This document shows positions 1-7,944 of a stretch of 42,572 nucleotides of DNA, in pieces. This DNA comes from Sedimentisphaerales bacterium (GTDB lineage: Bacteria > Planctomycetota > Phycisphaerae > Sedimentisphaerales > Anaerohalosphaeraceae): assembly GCA_028282905.1 (NCBI GenBank), contig JANQGW010000228.1:1-42572 (forward strand). The letters are read 5' to 3'. Numbering within the stretch: position 1 is the first letter of the stretch; each line of letters begins with the position of its first letter. A program made the translations under genes and the position numbers. The notes under the pieces are model-generated. The model saw only the letters and a program-made list of their open reading frames with translations. It searched no databases and was not told the DNA's origin.

Positions 1-266
1 AGGGCAATGTACTCAATGACAAGGCAAGGGCCTTTTACAAAGCCTGCGGCGTTCAACAAATCGCTCCGGCGGCTGAAACCGGTCTGGATTTATACGGCAA
101 ACGGGTGATGACAACCAAATACTGCCTTCGCCGCCAGTTAAGCCTGTGCGAAGGTTATAACGCCGACAACGTCGCTGAACCTCTTGTTTTGGTTGATGAA
201 GACGGCAACGAGTTTAATGTGAAATTTCGCTGCGGCAACTGTGGCATGGAAATATCAATATTGTAA
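1..266 (+). CDS. Peptidase U32 family protein, C-terminal fragment
   Basis: Only the 3' end is in the window; the open frame has codons starting at position 3 and a TAA at 264-266, giving 87 residues. The visible part contains VMTTKYCLRRQLSLC followed about 40 residues later by FRCGNCGMEI. A Tyr-Cys-Leu-Arg motif and a terminal Cys-x2-Cys-x-Met are what I know from the C-terminus of collagenase-like U32 peptidases (the family of YegQ/TrhP, several of which act in tRNA hydroxylation rather than proteolysis). The upstream catalytic part lies outside the window, so the exact subfamily cannot be told. Followed after 41 bp by a small membrane protein gene. Confidence 0.6.
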   Translation, partial: GNVLNDKARAFYKACGVQQIAPAAETGLDLYGKRVMTTKYCLRRQLSLCEGYNADNVAEPLVLVDEDGNEFNVKFRCGNCGMEISIL

Positions 267-307
267 ATTGTAGAATATAAATTTTATATTGTTTTAGGAG
301 CGTTATT

Positions 308-589
308 ATGTTTCGAATGTTTTTTCAGGGCAATCCGTTTCAGCAGGCCACACGCGGCTTGGCCAAAGGCTCGTTAGTCATGGGATTGCTGCTCATCGGG
401 TTTGGAATGCTGGTGTTTATCCTGCGGGATTTGTTTGCGTTTCTAGCGGCGGGCCTGTTTTTCCTGGCGGGCTTTTCTGCGATCGGTTATGCGATCCGCC
501 TGTTTATCGCCCAGCACAAAATGAAAGATGACCAGGGCGGCTACCGCAAAAACGTCGAAATCCATTACCACGATGACAACGGGCTGTAA
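308..589 (+). CDS. Small two-helix membrane protein, unknown function
   Basis: A 93-residue protein with two adjacent hydrophobic segments (about residues 23-40 and 42-66), a basic amphipathic N-terminus and a charged, His-rich C-terminal tail (about 25 residues, ending HYHDDNGL) that would sit on one side of the membrane. The start has a reasonable Shine-Dalgarno (TTTTAGGAGCG, about 8 bases before ATG). It is downstream of the U32 gene in the same direction and may share its transcript. No family recognised. Confidence 0.7.
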   Translation: MFRMFFQGNPFQQATRGLAKGSLVMGLLLIGFGMLVFILRDLFAFLAAGLFFLAGFSAIGYAIRLFIAQHKMKDDQGGYRKNVEIHYHDDNGL

Positions 590-670
590 CAGTTTTTTGA
601 CACGGATTAACGCAACTTGACACTGATTGATTTTCAGACAGGGTAAACAGGATTGTTGAGAAAAATAAAA

Positions 671-702
671 CAGGCGTGGTTTCGGGGTTGAAACCACGCC
701 TG
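671..702 (-). terminator. Rho-independent terminator of the C10 peptidase gene
   Basis: A perfect 12-bp stem (CAGGCGTGGTTT, 671-682, with its complement at 691-702) around an 8-base loop. On the minus strand it is followed by TTTTATTTTT (670-661). It lies just past the stop codon of the minus-strand gene that ends at 716. Confidence 0.85.
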
Positions 703-715
703 TGTATGTTTGTGG

Positions 716-2611
716 TTAGGGATGTGCGAAGATCATGATCTGGCTAATCCAGACTTTGTCTTGCCCCATGTTGTTTGCACCATTTTTCGTGTAACGCCAT
801 TCCAGTGTTTTAAGTACCGGGCTGGTGACATTAGGAATCTGGTAGACCATCGGCTGGTTCAGCATGCCGCTGAAAGCGGATTGGCCGCTCAGTTCCATTT
901 GCACCACGCCGTCAATGAGAAACTCAAAGACATCACCGCCCGGTTCGGTATCACAATCCAGCTGGAAAGTGACATCGACCATACCCGGCGCTCCCGGAAA
1001 CAGTTTGACTGGCAGTTTCAGCGAAGTACTCTGGTTATTGCCGATTGACGGAGATTCAGCCCCCATAAACGGGTTGTCAACGACCATCCAGGTGCCGCCC
1101 CCTGCGCTTTGCCATGGCATATTGGACGGCAGCGGTCCCGGCATGTCCAGATGTGCCATGAAGTCGGTTCTGAACTCGACCGGCATCATCAGCCAGGCCA
1201 TCATGATCCGATGCAAATCCTGCATGTCCACGTTCCAGTCGCCGTTATAGTCATATCGCACGGCCGGGTCAGTTATCTGTGTATGGGATGTGTTCCAGAA
1301 AGTGGCCATGCCGGCAAATTCGTTCAGATCGCACACCGGCACCGGCGGAATGCTGATACCCATTTGAAGCGTCATATCCGCCCGAACATTACCGACGGTG
1401 TTATTATAGTAGCCGTCGCCGGGAGAGGGATTGTTGGTGACGATCCAGCTTTTTTGTGTAGTGCCCGGAACACACGGCATACTCTGTGTGACATATCCGG
1501 CAGCCGAGGCGGTTACCATGTAGGTCCAGCCGGAAGCAATCGTGCCATAAGTGGCAAAAATACCGTTGGCGTTGGTATAAACGGTAATCGGTACAAATGA
1601 CAGGTCCGCCGGGCAGGTAATATCAATGCGGATTCCGCTGAGCGGATTACCGCCGGTGTCGATGATGCGGCCGCTGATGATCTCGCCCATCGGTGTATTC
1701 GGCGGCACCGACTTAAACGTATTCATCGCGATGCCATCCAGTACCGTATAGCCGGCCGAATCATTCGTTGAGCCTACGCCCGGCAGGGTGAACCAGCCGA
1801 GATTGGTCGCCGGGGCGGTGACGCCGTAAACCGGCAGGCTAAAGTTATAGTGAAACCAGGTCGTACCGAATGTATCCACACCGTAACCGTCAATCACTAA
1901 TGCATGGCCGCTTTGCAGCAGATTGTCATTGACGCCGATAATCACCGGTAGCCCCGCATCCAGATTGGTGGTAATTGCTAACTCTGCCAATGCCGGGGAA
2001 ATGGACTGAGCGACCAAACTGCCGCCGGAAAGAATGTTGCCCTCCAGCGTAACGGCACGCGAATAAGAGAACATACCGAATGCGCCGTCGAGGTTGGCGA
2101 AGTCGGTTCCCGAACCCCAGTTGGTCCACGAGTAATAATTCATGGACAGCACCAAGCCCAAATCGTGCAGCAGCCGGCCCACTTCCTGGCGTGCGAGCAA
2201 GTTAGTTGAAATATTCTGCATCAGTGCCCAGTCATAATCGTTATTGGGGGGCAATGTGCCGTATTTCAGCGAGAGGCCGGAGTAGGGTGTTCCGTTGGCG
2301 GTAATATTGAATGTGGTTCCGGGCAATAATCGCGGTGATGCCCATTGATGATAATTGAGCACTTGAGCCAGTGCGGTGGCGACGCAGCCGGACGGGTGGT
2401 TACTGGTCGAACCGGCGGTGGTCGGCGGGTATCCGCTGGAATCCGGCGTATAGTAGTTAAAGCAGGCGGGGCCTCCAGTAGTGACTGCCGTTTGACCCCA
2501 TTGCGTGTTCAACAGCGGGGTAACCCGCACATCCGACGGGGCCGAAGCGGCAAAACTGGTGACATAAACAGTCAGCAGTCCGGCTATTAGCAGGGCAGAC
2601 ATTCTTTTCAT
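716..2611 (-). CDS. Secreted C10 (streptopain-like) cysteine peptidase with calcium-loop segment
   Basis: 631 residues. A signal peptide (MKRMSALLIAGLLTVYVTSFA) leads into a streptopain-type papain-fold domain: the nucleophile is Cys76 in SGCVATALAQVLNYHQW and the catalytic His is His236 in SGHALVIDGYG, both typical of family C10. About residues 310-400 resemble a carboxypeptidase-regulatory-like (Ig-type) domain. Around residues 454-470 the segment DYNGDWNVDMQDL is an EF-hand/dockerin-type calcium loop, a form common in exported planctomycete proteins; only one clear loop is seen. A further ~150-residue beta-rich region ends the protein. Start supported by GAGGAG 8 bases upstream. Likely role is extracellular protein degradation; the substrate cannot be told. 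No obvious inhibitor gene (as for streptopain) is adjacent. Confidence 0.82.
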   Translation of the reverse strand: MKRMSALLIAGLLTVYVTSFAASAPSDVRVTPLLNTQWGQTAVTTGGPACFNYYTPDSSGYPPTTAGSTSNHPSGCVATALAQVLNYHQWASPRLLPGTTFNITANGTPYSGLSLKYGTLPPNNDYDWALMQNISTNLLARQEVGRLLHDLGLVLSMNYYSWTNWGSGTDFANLDGAFGMFSYSRAVTLEGNILSGGSLVAQSISPALAELAITTNLDAGLPVIIGVNDNLLQSGHALVIDGYGVDTFGTTWFHYNFSLPVYGVTAPATNLGWFTLPGVGSTNDSAGYTVLDGIAMNTFKSVPPNTPMGEIISGRIIDTGGNPLSGIRIDITCPADLSFVPITVYTNANGIFATYGTIASGWTYMVTASAAGYVTQSMPCVPGTTQKSWIVTNNPSPGDGYYNNTVGNVRADMTLQMGISIPPVPVCDLNEFAGMATFWNTSHTQITDPAVRYDYNGDWNVDMQDLHRIMMAWLMMPVEFRTDFMAHLDMPGPLPSNMPWQSAGGGTWMVVDNPFMGAESPSIGNNQSTSLKLPVKLFPGAPGMVDVTFQLDCDTEPGGDVFEFLIDGVVQMELSGQSAFSGMLNQPMVYQIPNVTSPVLKTLEWRYTKNGANNMGQDKVWISQIMIFAHP

Positions 2612-2945
2612 GGTTTTCTCCTCAACCTAATCATTTCATTGTTTTATGTACAAGACCTTACGGCCATTGAGTCAGGGGCACATTTGAGCGGATCCAGAGG
2701 TGAAAAACAATGATACAACTCCAACGGGATTATATCGAAAAGTCGGAAAATTATCAAGTTTAATTCTGATTTTATCGGTCGTATTGGAAAAATGATGAAC
2801 GAAAGCATGTGGCCGGGGAATTTGCTTTAAGCATGAATTTGGTGGACAAATGCCGGCGGTGGGGTTAGACTTTCACGCTGTAAACGGATTGCGGTCGCAG
2901 TGGCCGAAACAGAACTTTTACTATTTTAATACAGGAGAACACCGG
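2612..2945. other. Intergenic region between divergent genes
   Basis: 334 bases between the divergently transcribed C10 peptidase and Clp N-domain genes. It must hold both promoters, but I found no well-spaced -35/-10 pair that stands out, no RNA gene and no repeat. Confidence 0.4.
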
Positions 2946-3416
2946 ATGTTTGAACGTTATACGGAGAACGCACGAGACGTCTTATCTCATGCCCGGCAGG
3001 AAGCGCAGAAGTTCCACCATGACCATATCGGAACCGAGCACATCCTGTTAGGGCTGATCGAAGTAAAAAGCGGTGTGGCTGCCGATATTCTGACACATCG
3101 CAATGTTGACCTCAAACACGCCAAACAAGAGGTTGACAAGATGGTCGCGGCACACAGTCCCGAAGATGATGACAAGTTTCCCGCCTTACCGCGTACCACT
3201 CACGCCCACGAACTGATCGACGACGCCGTCGAAGAGGCCCGCACTCTTAAACATAATTTTATTGGCACCGAACATCTGCTGCTGGCTTTGTTGTATGAAA
3301 AAGAAGGCCGCGGCGCTCAGATTCTCGGCAATCTTGGCCTGAAGCTCGATGACGTCCGTCAGGATGTGGTCGATTTTGTTCAACGCAGTCAAAATGCTGA
3401 GATCGACGAGAATTAA
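2946..3416 (+). CDS. Stand-alone Clp N-terminal domain protein
   Basis: 156 residues when started at the ATG at 2946, which has AGGAG 7 bases upstream and opens with MFERYTENARDVL, the normal beginning of a ClpC/ClpA N-domain; the frame is open further upstream to 2850 but that extension has no ribosome site. It consists of two Clp_N repeats: residues ~1-65 with HIGTEHILLGLI, and ~80-145 with FIGTEHLLLALL. There are no AAA+ ATPase domains, so it cannot unfold proteins itself. In known ClpC systems this domain binds substrates, adaptors (MecA) or phospho-arginine. The inference is an adaptor, decoy or stress-related regulator of a ClpC encoded elsewhere. Confidence 0.85.
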   Translation: MFERYTENARDVLSHARQEAQKFHHDHIGTEHILLGLIEVKSGVAADILTHRNVDLKHAKQEVDKMVAAHSPEDDDKFPALPRTTHAHELIDDAVEEARTLKHNFIGTEHLLLALLYEKEGRGAQILGNLGLKLDDVRQDVVDFVQRSQNAEIDEN

Positions 3417-3472
3417 TCTAAAAAATACACTTAGAGGTATTCTACGTCTCTATATTTAAAACGGTTGGATTG

Positions 3473-3501
3473 TTGACACAGGCCGTCTTTGCGCGTAGTA
3501 T
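3473..3501 (+). promoter_or_regulatory. Sigma70-type promoter of the phosphohexomutase gene
   Basis: TTGACA (3473-3478), 17-bp spacer, TAGTAT (3496-3501). It is 57 bases upstream of the ATG at 3558 and lies downstream of the Clp N-domain stop, so the mutase has its own promoter. Confidence 0.65.
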
Positions 3502-3557
3502 AGGTCAAAATAACAACAGAAAACACGAAAAAATGACATTTGGTACGGAGTGATTCG

Positions 3558-4937
3558 ATGGATCCGAAGATTTTTAAAGCGTATGATATTCGCGGACTGT
3601 ACCCGGAACAACTGGACGAGCAGGCGGCATGGAAGATCGGTCACGCGACCGCCCAGTTTTTACGCTCGATGCTGCACGGCTATAATCGCGGGCTGGCCAA
3701 TGCCCAGAGCATTTGTGTTGGTCACGACATGCGGACGCACGGCCCATCTCTGACAAAAGCTCTGATCGAAGGTATGAATGCTACCGGTGCCAATGTGATT
3801 GACGTGGGCATGATCGATACACCGCAGATGTATTTCGCGATTAACCATCTGGGAACCTGCGGCGGCGTACAGGTGACCGCCAGTCATAATCCCGCCGAAT
3901 ACAACGGTTTCAAGATTTCAGGCCAGTTGGCTAAACCTGTCGGTGCCGATACCGGTCTCAATGATATTAAACACATTGCTACGGCGCTGCTGCACACCAA
4001 GGGACGCCCGGACGGTTCGGTTGAGTTTTGCGACTTGTCCAAGGAATACAAGGATCATGTTCTCAAGTTTCTGGAAGATAAACGCCGTCCGATTAAGATG
4101 GTCGTTGATGCCAGTAACGGCATGGCCGGCAAGATGGTGCCGATTATCTTTGATGACCTTGAAGGCGTTGAACTGATCTGCCTGAATCTTAAGCATGACG
4201 GTACGTTTAACCACGACCCGAATCCACTGGTGGAAGCCAATCTCAAGGAACTCAAGGAAACGGTGATTAAGGAAAAGGCCGATTTTGGATTCTGCTTTGA
4301 CGGTGACGCTGACCGACTGATGATGGTCGATGAAAAGGGCCAGACGGTAGCCTGTGACCTGATGACCGCGCTGATGGTGCCGTATTTCCTCAAGAAGAAC
4401 CCCGGTTCGACGATTGTGTACGATCTGCGCAGCAGTCATGTCCTGCAGGAAGAAATCCTCAAGCACGGCGGTACGCCCCGGCGTGAACGCGTCGGTCACG
4501 CTCACATGAAGAAAACGCTGCACGACAGCCACGCCTGCTTCGGCGGCGAATTAAGCGGCCATTTCTATTACCGTGATAATTTTTATGCCGATTCGGGTAT
4601 GATTACCCTGGTTCACATGCTCAATATCCTCGGTGCCACTGACACGCCGGCCAGTGAAATGATTGCTCCGCTGCGGCGGATGTTCAACAGCGGCGAGGTC
4701 AACTTTGAGGTCGATGACAAAGAAGGCATGATGAAGGAATTGTCGCGTAAGTACAGTCAGGGCCAGATCGATGATCTGGACGGCGTGACTGTACAGTTTA
4801 AAGACTGGTGGTTCAACGTGCGTCCGAGCAACACCGAGCCGCTGCTGCGTCTGAATGTCGAAGCCAAAACTGATGAGATGCTCACCGAAAAGTTTGCTGA
4901 GTTGAAAGAACTGCTTGGCGAGCCGGTAGATCACTAA
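3558..4937 (+). CDS. Phosphomannomutase/phosphoglucomutase (AlgC/ManB type)
   Basis: 459 residues from the ATG at 3558 (ACGGAG 7 bases upstream; a TTG at 3540 is also in frame but less likely because the family begins FKAYDIRG). It interconverts hexose-6- and hexose-1-phosphates for sugar-nucleotide synthesis in the cytoplasm. All four hallmark sites are present: phosphoserine loop TASHNPAEYNG (Ser109), metal loop DGDADR (Asp248, 250, 252), sugar-specificity loop GGELSGH (~329) and phosphate-binding loop RPSNTEPLLR (~422). Full length for the family. Flanked by its own promoter and a strong terminator, so monocistronic. Mannose versus glucose preference cannot be decided from these motifs. 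Confidence 0.93.
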   Translation: MDPKIFKAYDIRGLYPEQLDEQAAWKIGHATAQFLRSMLHGYNRGLANAQSICVGHDMRTHGPSLTKALIEGMNATGANVIDVGMIDTPQMYFAINHLGTCGGVQVTASHNPAEYNGFKISGQLAKPVGADTGLNDIKHIATALLHTKGRPDGSVEFCDLSKEYKDHVLKFLEDKRRPIKMVVDASNGMAGKMVPIIFDDLEGVELICLNLKHDGTFNHDPNPLVEANLKELKETVIKEKADFGFCFDGDADRLMMVDEKGQTVACDLMTALMVPYFLKKNPGSTIVYDLRSSHVLQEEILKHGGTPRRERVGHAHMKKTLHDSHACFGGELSGHFYYRDNFYADSGMITLVHMLNILGATDTPASEMIAPLRRMFNSGEVNFEVDDKEGMMKELSRKYSQGQIDDLDGVTVQFKDWWFNVRPSNTEPLLRLNVEAKTDEMLTEKFAELKELLGEPVDH

Positions 4938-4958
4938 GTTTTAGGGACAAAAAAAATC

Positions 4959-4993
4959 AAAAGGCGGACCTTGCTGAAAGGTTCGCCTTTTTT
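4959..4993 (+). terminator. Rho-independent terminator of the mutase gene
   Basis: AAAAGGCGGACC (4959-4970) pairs with GGTTCGCCTTTT (4980-4991) with one mismatch-like G/T pair and a 9-base loop, followed by a T run to 4993. It lies 22 bases after the stop codon. Confidence 0.85.
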
Positions 4994-5343
4994 AATGTCC
5001 GATAGTAACGCATCGCACCGGCTGTTTTACTCGGCATAATCCCTACAGCCTGCACAGTCGGAATCAAGTTGACAAAAAACACCAATGACTTCATCACCAG
5101 CTCGTGTTATCGGTACAATTCAGCTTCCAATTATACTATACTAATCAGCGTGAGGAGCGGCTGGAATCATCAGGGTGATGACCGGATTTCAATCGTTCAG
5201 TTTCTTTGTGTTGAAAATAATTGTGCAGCGAACGTGCGCCCTGTGTCTGTTTTGACAGTACACGTTATCAATGGGGGGATTTTGCGCAGACACTGCTGGG
5301 ATCGAAATGATTGTTGCATAGTATAGAAAGTAAAGGGAGAAAA
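4994..5343. other. Intergenic region before the PEP-CTERM gene
   Basis: 350 bases without a convincing gene. Two TTGACA hexamers occur (5069-5074 and 5252-5257) but neither has a good -10 at 16-18 bp. A short open frame at 5069-5326 has no ribosome site and no protein-like composition. Nothing else recognised. Confidence 0.4.
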
Positions 5344-5949
5344 ATGAAGAAGTTAAGTGTATTGCTACTGATGGCGACTTTTCTTGCCGTGCCGTCCTTC
5401 GGGGCGGAAACAATTCGAATGTTAAGGGATAGTACGCCGGCCTATTCTATGAAAATACTGGAAGATGGCTTTGCCGGATATCGTGCGGGTCAGGTGCTTC
5501 CGACATTCTGTATGGAGAGATATGAGAGATTTCGGCCGGGACGCTCCTATTACGCGGTTGTTAATACCGCCGCTACGTTTGGTGGGGAAGGCTGCGGCGG
5601 ATATGACCCGCTTGACGAAAGAACGGCCTATCTCTATACGATGTATATGTCTGGGGATTCAAGCTTTCAGGACGAATTGATGCTCCAGAAAGCCATTCAC
5701 TATATTGAAGATGAGGGCGGTGTATCCAATGCCTATGTTGCGGCCGCACAAGATGCCGTTGACAGCGGTCTGTGGTCCGGGATTGGCAATGTACGCGTCG
5801 CAAACCTGTGGAGATGCTTCGACGGGAAAAACTATTGGGGACGCGCACAGGATCAGTTAATCATGATTAATGCCGTGCCGGCGCCGGGAGCATTGTTACT
5901 GGCCGGTATCGGAACAGCATTGGTTGGCTGGATTCGACGCAGAAAATAA
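5344..5949 (+). CDS. Exported PEP-CTERM-tailed protein
   Basis: 201 residues. The start at 5344 follows AAGGGAG; the open frame extends a little upstream without support. An N-terminal signal peptide (MKKLSVLLLMATFLAVPSFGA) precedes a ~150-residue exported domain containing TFCMERYERF, YYAVVNT and DPLDERTAYLY. The C-terminus is a PEP-CTERM-like sorting signal: VPAPG, a hydrophobic helix ending ALVGW, then IRRRK. Such tails are processed by exosortase (EpsH/XrtA family), which is not in this window. The conserved YYAVVNTAA/DPLD pattern recurs in PEP-CTERM proteins as I know them, but I know no function. Monocistronic, ending at a bidirectional terminator. Confidence 0.82.
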   Translation: MKKLSVLLLMATFLAVPSFGAETIRMLRDSTPAYSMKILEDGFAGYRAGQVLPTFCMERYERFRPGRSYYAVVNTAATFGGEGCGGYDPLDERTAYLYTMYMSGDSSFQDELMLQKAIHYIEDEGGVSNAYVAAAQDAVDSGLWSGIGNVRVANLWRCFDGKNYWGRAQDQLIMINAVPAPGALLLAGIGTALVGWIRRRK

Positions 5950-5973
5950 AATTAGATACTTCGAGAATATGAT

Positions 5974-6016
5974 AAACGCCCATCGGGAGAGAGTGTGATC
6001 CCGATGGGCGTTTTTT
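5974..6016. terminator. Bidirectional terminator between convergent genes
   Basis: A perfect 14-bp stem, AAACGCCCATCGGG (5974-5987) with its complement at 6000-6013, with a 12-base loop and a T run on the plus side. It serves the PEP-CTERM gene; its right edge touches the stop codon (6015-6017) of the convergent minus-strand hydrolase. Confidence 0.88.
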
Positions 6017-6650
6017 ATTGCAGGAAAGGATTACTTCTCTTTTCAGCAGCGATGATCGTGGCCGGTCCATGGCCGGTATAGACCTTCGTTTGTTCCGGCA
6101 GCGTCAGTAATTGAGTTCTAATCGAATCGATCAAGTCCTGGTGACTGCCGCCGGGAAAGTCAGAACGCCCGACAGACCCATGGAAAAGCGTGTCGCCGGC
6201 GAAGACCGTTTCCTCAGAAGCTGAATACAGGCAGATGCCGCCCGGCGTATGTCCCGGTGTGTGCAGAATTTGAAAACGCAGTCCCGCTGCCTGGTAATAA
6301 AGATCATCTGCTCCCAAGAGAACCTCAGCCGGGCGTGTCTGGATCATCGTGCCCGACATAACCGATAGATTCATAGACGGATTGGTGAGCATTTCCGCGT
6401 CTTTTTCACTGATGGAAACTTCTACCTCGGGCCAATACTGACGAATTGTTTCGACACCTCCAATATGGTCAACGTGGCCGTGTGTCAGAACGATGGCCAC
6501 CGGCCTCCATTCACTATTTTGCAGTAGTCGAATTAATGGTTCCGGGTTAAGTCCCGGGTCAATAATCAGGCAGTCAGTCTGTGCTTCATCTGCGCGAACG
6601 CAGTAGGAGTTGGTCTGAAAGTCACCAAGAACGATTGTGTCAATTATCAT
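6015..6650 (-). CDS. MBL-fold metallo-hydrolase (glyoxalase II-like)
   Basis: 211 residues, the normal length for the YcbL/GloB-like group. The zinc-binding HxHxDH motif is THGHVDH (His57, His59, Asp61, His62); further ligands are His134 in HTPGHTPGG, Asp153 in AGDTLF and the His in YTGHGPAT near the C-terminus. The stretch GSVGRSDFPGG is typical of the small hydroxyacylglutathione-hydrolase-like enzymes. It probably hydrolyses a thioester such as a glutathione or other thiol adduct, but the substrate is not determined by sequence. Start supported by GGAG 9 bases upstream of the ATG at 6650. Confidence 0.9.
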   Translation of the reverse strand: MIIDTIVLGDFQTNSYCVRADEAQTDCLIIDPGLNPEPLIRLLQNSEWRPVAIVLTHGHVDHIGGVETIRQYWPEVEVSISEKDAEMLTNPSMNLSVMSGTMIQTRPAEVLLGADDLYYQAAGLRFQILHTPGHTPGGICLYSASEETVFAGDTLFHGSVGRSDFPGGSHQDLIDSIRTQLLTLPEQTKVYTGHGPATIIAAEKRSNPFLQ

Positions 6651-6751
6651 ATCGGTTTTCTCCGTTTACTGTCAAATTTAGGTACGGACCGATAGTCTAA
6701 CAAAAATAAAGGAGTCTGAGAAGCAGATTTTGAGGCAAAAAAGAGGCTATT

Positions 6752-6994
6752 TTACCGTTTGAGCCGTTCTTCAATGCATAGACGACATTGGGAAATGTGC
6801 TGGAGGAGTTGCTGGAAAACATCGGCCTGATTCGCGGACACGCGTCCGGATAGCTCTCGCTGGAGTTTCTGACGCAGGCGAATCAATGCCGCCCGGGCGT
6901 CTCGCATCTGGACATTATCCATCGCCCAATTGTCCAAATCTTCGGTAAGTTTAGTGATAAATTCGGCAATTTGTTTTGTTTCAAACCACGTCAT
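6752..6994 (-). CDS. Small helical protein, unknown function
   Basis: 80 residues from the ATG at 6994 (AAAGGA about 12 bases upstream; the frame is open further upstream but overlaps the preceding gene out of frame). It is rich in charged and Gln/Leu residues and predicted all-helical, with a Cys-x2-Cys (QCRLC) near the C-terminus. It lies 79 bases downstream of the PPOX-like gene on the same strand and may be co-transcribed. No family recognised. Confidence 0.5.
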   Translation of the reverse strand: MTWFETKQIAEFITKLTEDLDNWAMDNVQMRDARAALIRLRQKLQRELSGRVSANQADVFQQLLQHISQCRLCIEERLKR

Positions 6995-7073
6995 TTCCAG
7001 ATATTTCCTTTCCGCAGAGCCTCTTTTAATGGCTACGCAGAAAGCGGCGACCGGTTCAATGATATGGGAAAAA

Positions 7074-7460
7074 TTAAGCTGATCCGTCGCCGATGAGGGG
7101 GTTGATCTTTGTGATGGTAAAATAGACAAGATATTTGGCGGAATCATCCTCTTTTGGGAACATGCAGGGCTGTTCTTTCCGCAAGGATTCAATGAGGGAT
7201 TGGTTCTTTTCTTCGCGCAGCATGGCAAGATGCATCCGCAGGCCTTTATAGCCGGGGCCGTTTTCAAGGAACAGATAGGCTGCTTTTAGATTCTGTTGCA
7301 GGTTCAGGTGGCTGTGACGCTGTTTCATCACCAGTGCAATGGTATTTTCGTCAATCACGACGGGCTTGGAGTACAGGGCCAAGTCAATCTGCGTTTCAGG
7401 GTCACAGGTGCCCAGGATGCCGATGCCGTCGGTTTCTTTAAAATAGTGTGCTAAATCCAT
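7074..7460 (-). CDS. PPOX/FMN-binding split-barrel protein, copy 1
   Basis: 128 residues with the pyridoxamine-phosphate-oxidase-like pattern: a GIGILGTCD strand, ALYSKPVVIDENTIALVM, then HLNLQQNLKAAYLFLENGPGYKGLR. These proteins bind FMN (or heme/F420 in relatives). Start supported by AAAGGA 8 bases before the ATG. It is a clear paralogue of the protein at 21510-21887: both share the N-x-x-AAYLF(L/V)E-x-GPGY-x-G-x-R block and end in a VYF-x-(I/V)T-x-I-x-PL(I/V)GD motif. Substrate unknown; a role in flavin-dependent reduction of small molecules is inferred from the fold only. Confidence 0.75.
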   Translation of the reverse strand: MDLAHYFKETDGIGILGTCDPETQIDLALYSKPVVIDENTIALVMKQRHSHLNLQQNLKAAYLFLENGPGYKGLRMHLAMLREEKNQSLIESLRKEQPCMFPKEDDSAKYLVYFTITKINPLIGDGSA

Positions 7461-7636
7461 TGTCTATCCTTTCTGTCACAACCGGTATCTTTATTATGCA
7501 ATACAGTGTAACGGCCGGGTGTGTTCGCTGTCAATCAGGATATTGTCATTACCATGGAAAAAACGGTTCAATTGTTGGACTGTTGCTTGGCATTTTCCAT
7601 CTGAACTTATTACGCTAATTTGGTTGTTTTTCCGGA

Positions 7637-7664
7637 TTGACATATGACTATTTTATGATATGGT
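7637..7664 (+). promoter_or_regulatory. Probable sigma70 promoter upstream of the TAG-interrupted frame
   Basis: TTGACA (7637-7642), 16-bp spacer, TATGGT (7659-7664), 25 bases before a strong Shine-Dalgarno (AAGGAG, 7677-7682) and ATG at 7690. Confidence 0.5.
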
Positions 7665-7689
7665 GGCTTTAGCATTAAGGAGTATTGTT

Positions 7690-7797
7690 ATGAAAACACA
7701 ACAAAGACATCAGAGTACGCAGGCAGACCGTTGCCGGATGCTCGGACATATCCATGTCCTTGCCGGTGCGGCTCTCGGTGCGCTGACCCTGTCATAG
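7690..7797 (+). CDS. Short ORF (35 aa) ending at TAG, in frame with the next gene
   Basis: ATG at 7690 preceded by AAGGAG (7677-7682, spacing 7) and by a promoter-like pair. It encodes 35 residues beginning MKTQQRHQSTQADRC and stops at TAG (7795-7797). The same frame then stays open for 49 codons to the ATG at 7945 and on to 8985, so the short ORF could be a leader peptide or the true N-terminus of the downstream protein, interrupted by an amber codon. Too short for family recognition. Confidence 0.4.
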   Translation: MKTQQRHQSTQADRCRMLGHIHVLAGAALGALTLS

Positions 7798-7944
7798 TCT
7801 TTTTCATTTCTTCTAACAGGCCGTGCAAGGGTATTTCTGCGCGTTGAGCCTGCGCTTAACGTTTCCGGCATTGACTGTGCTCGCGGTGCGTTCTCACCTA
7901 TTGAAATAGCTTTTCTGTGTGATATCTGCATCCGGCGACGGTAC

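Noticed and set aside
5069-5326. Short plus-strand frame in the gap before the PEP-CTERM gene
   Set aside because: No Shine-Dalgarno, no protein-like pattern, and it runs nearly into the real gene in another frame.
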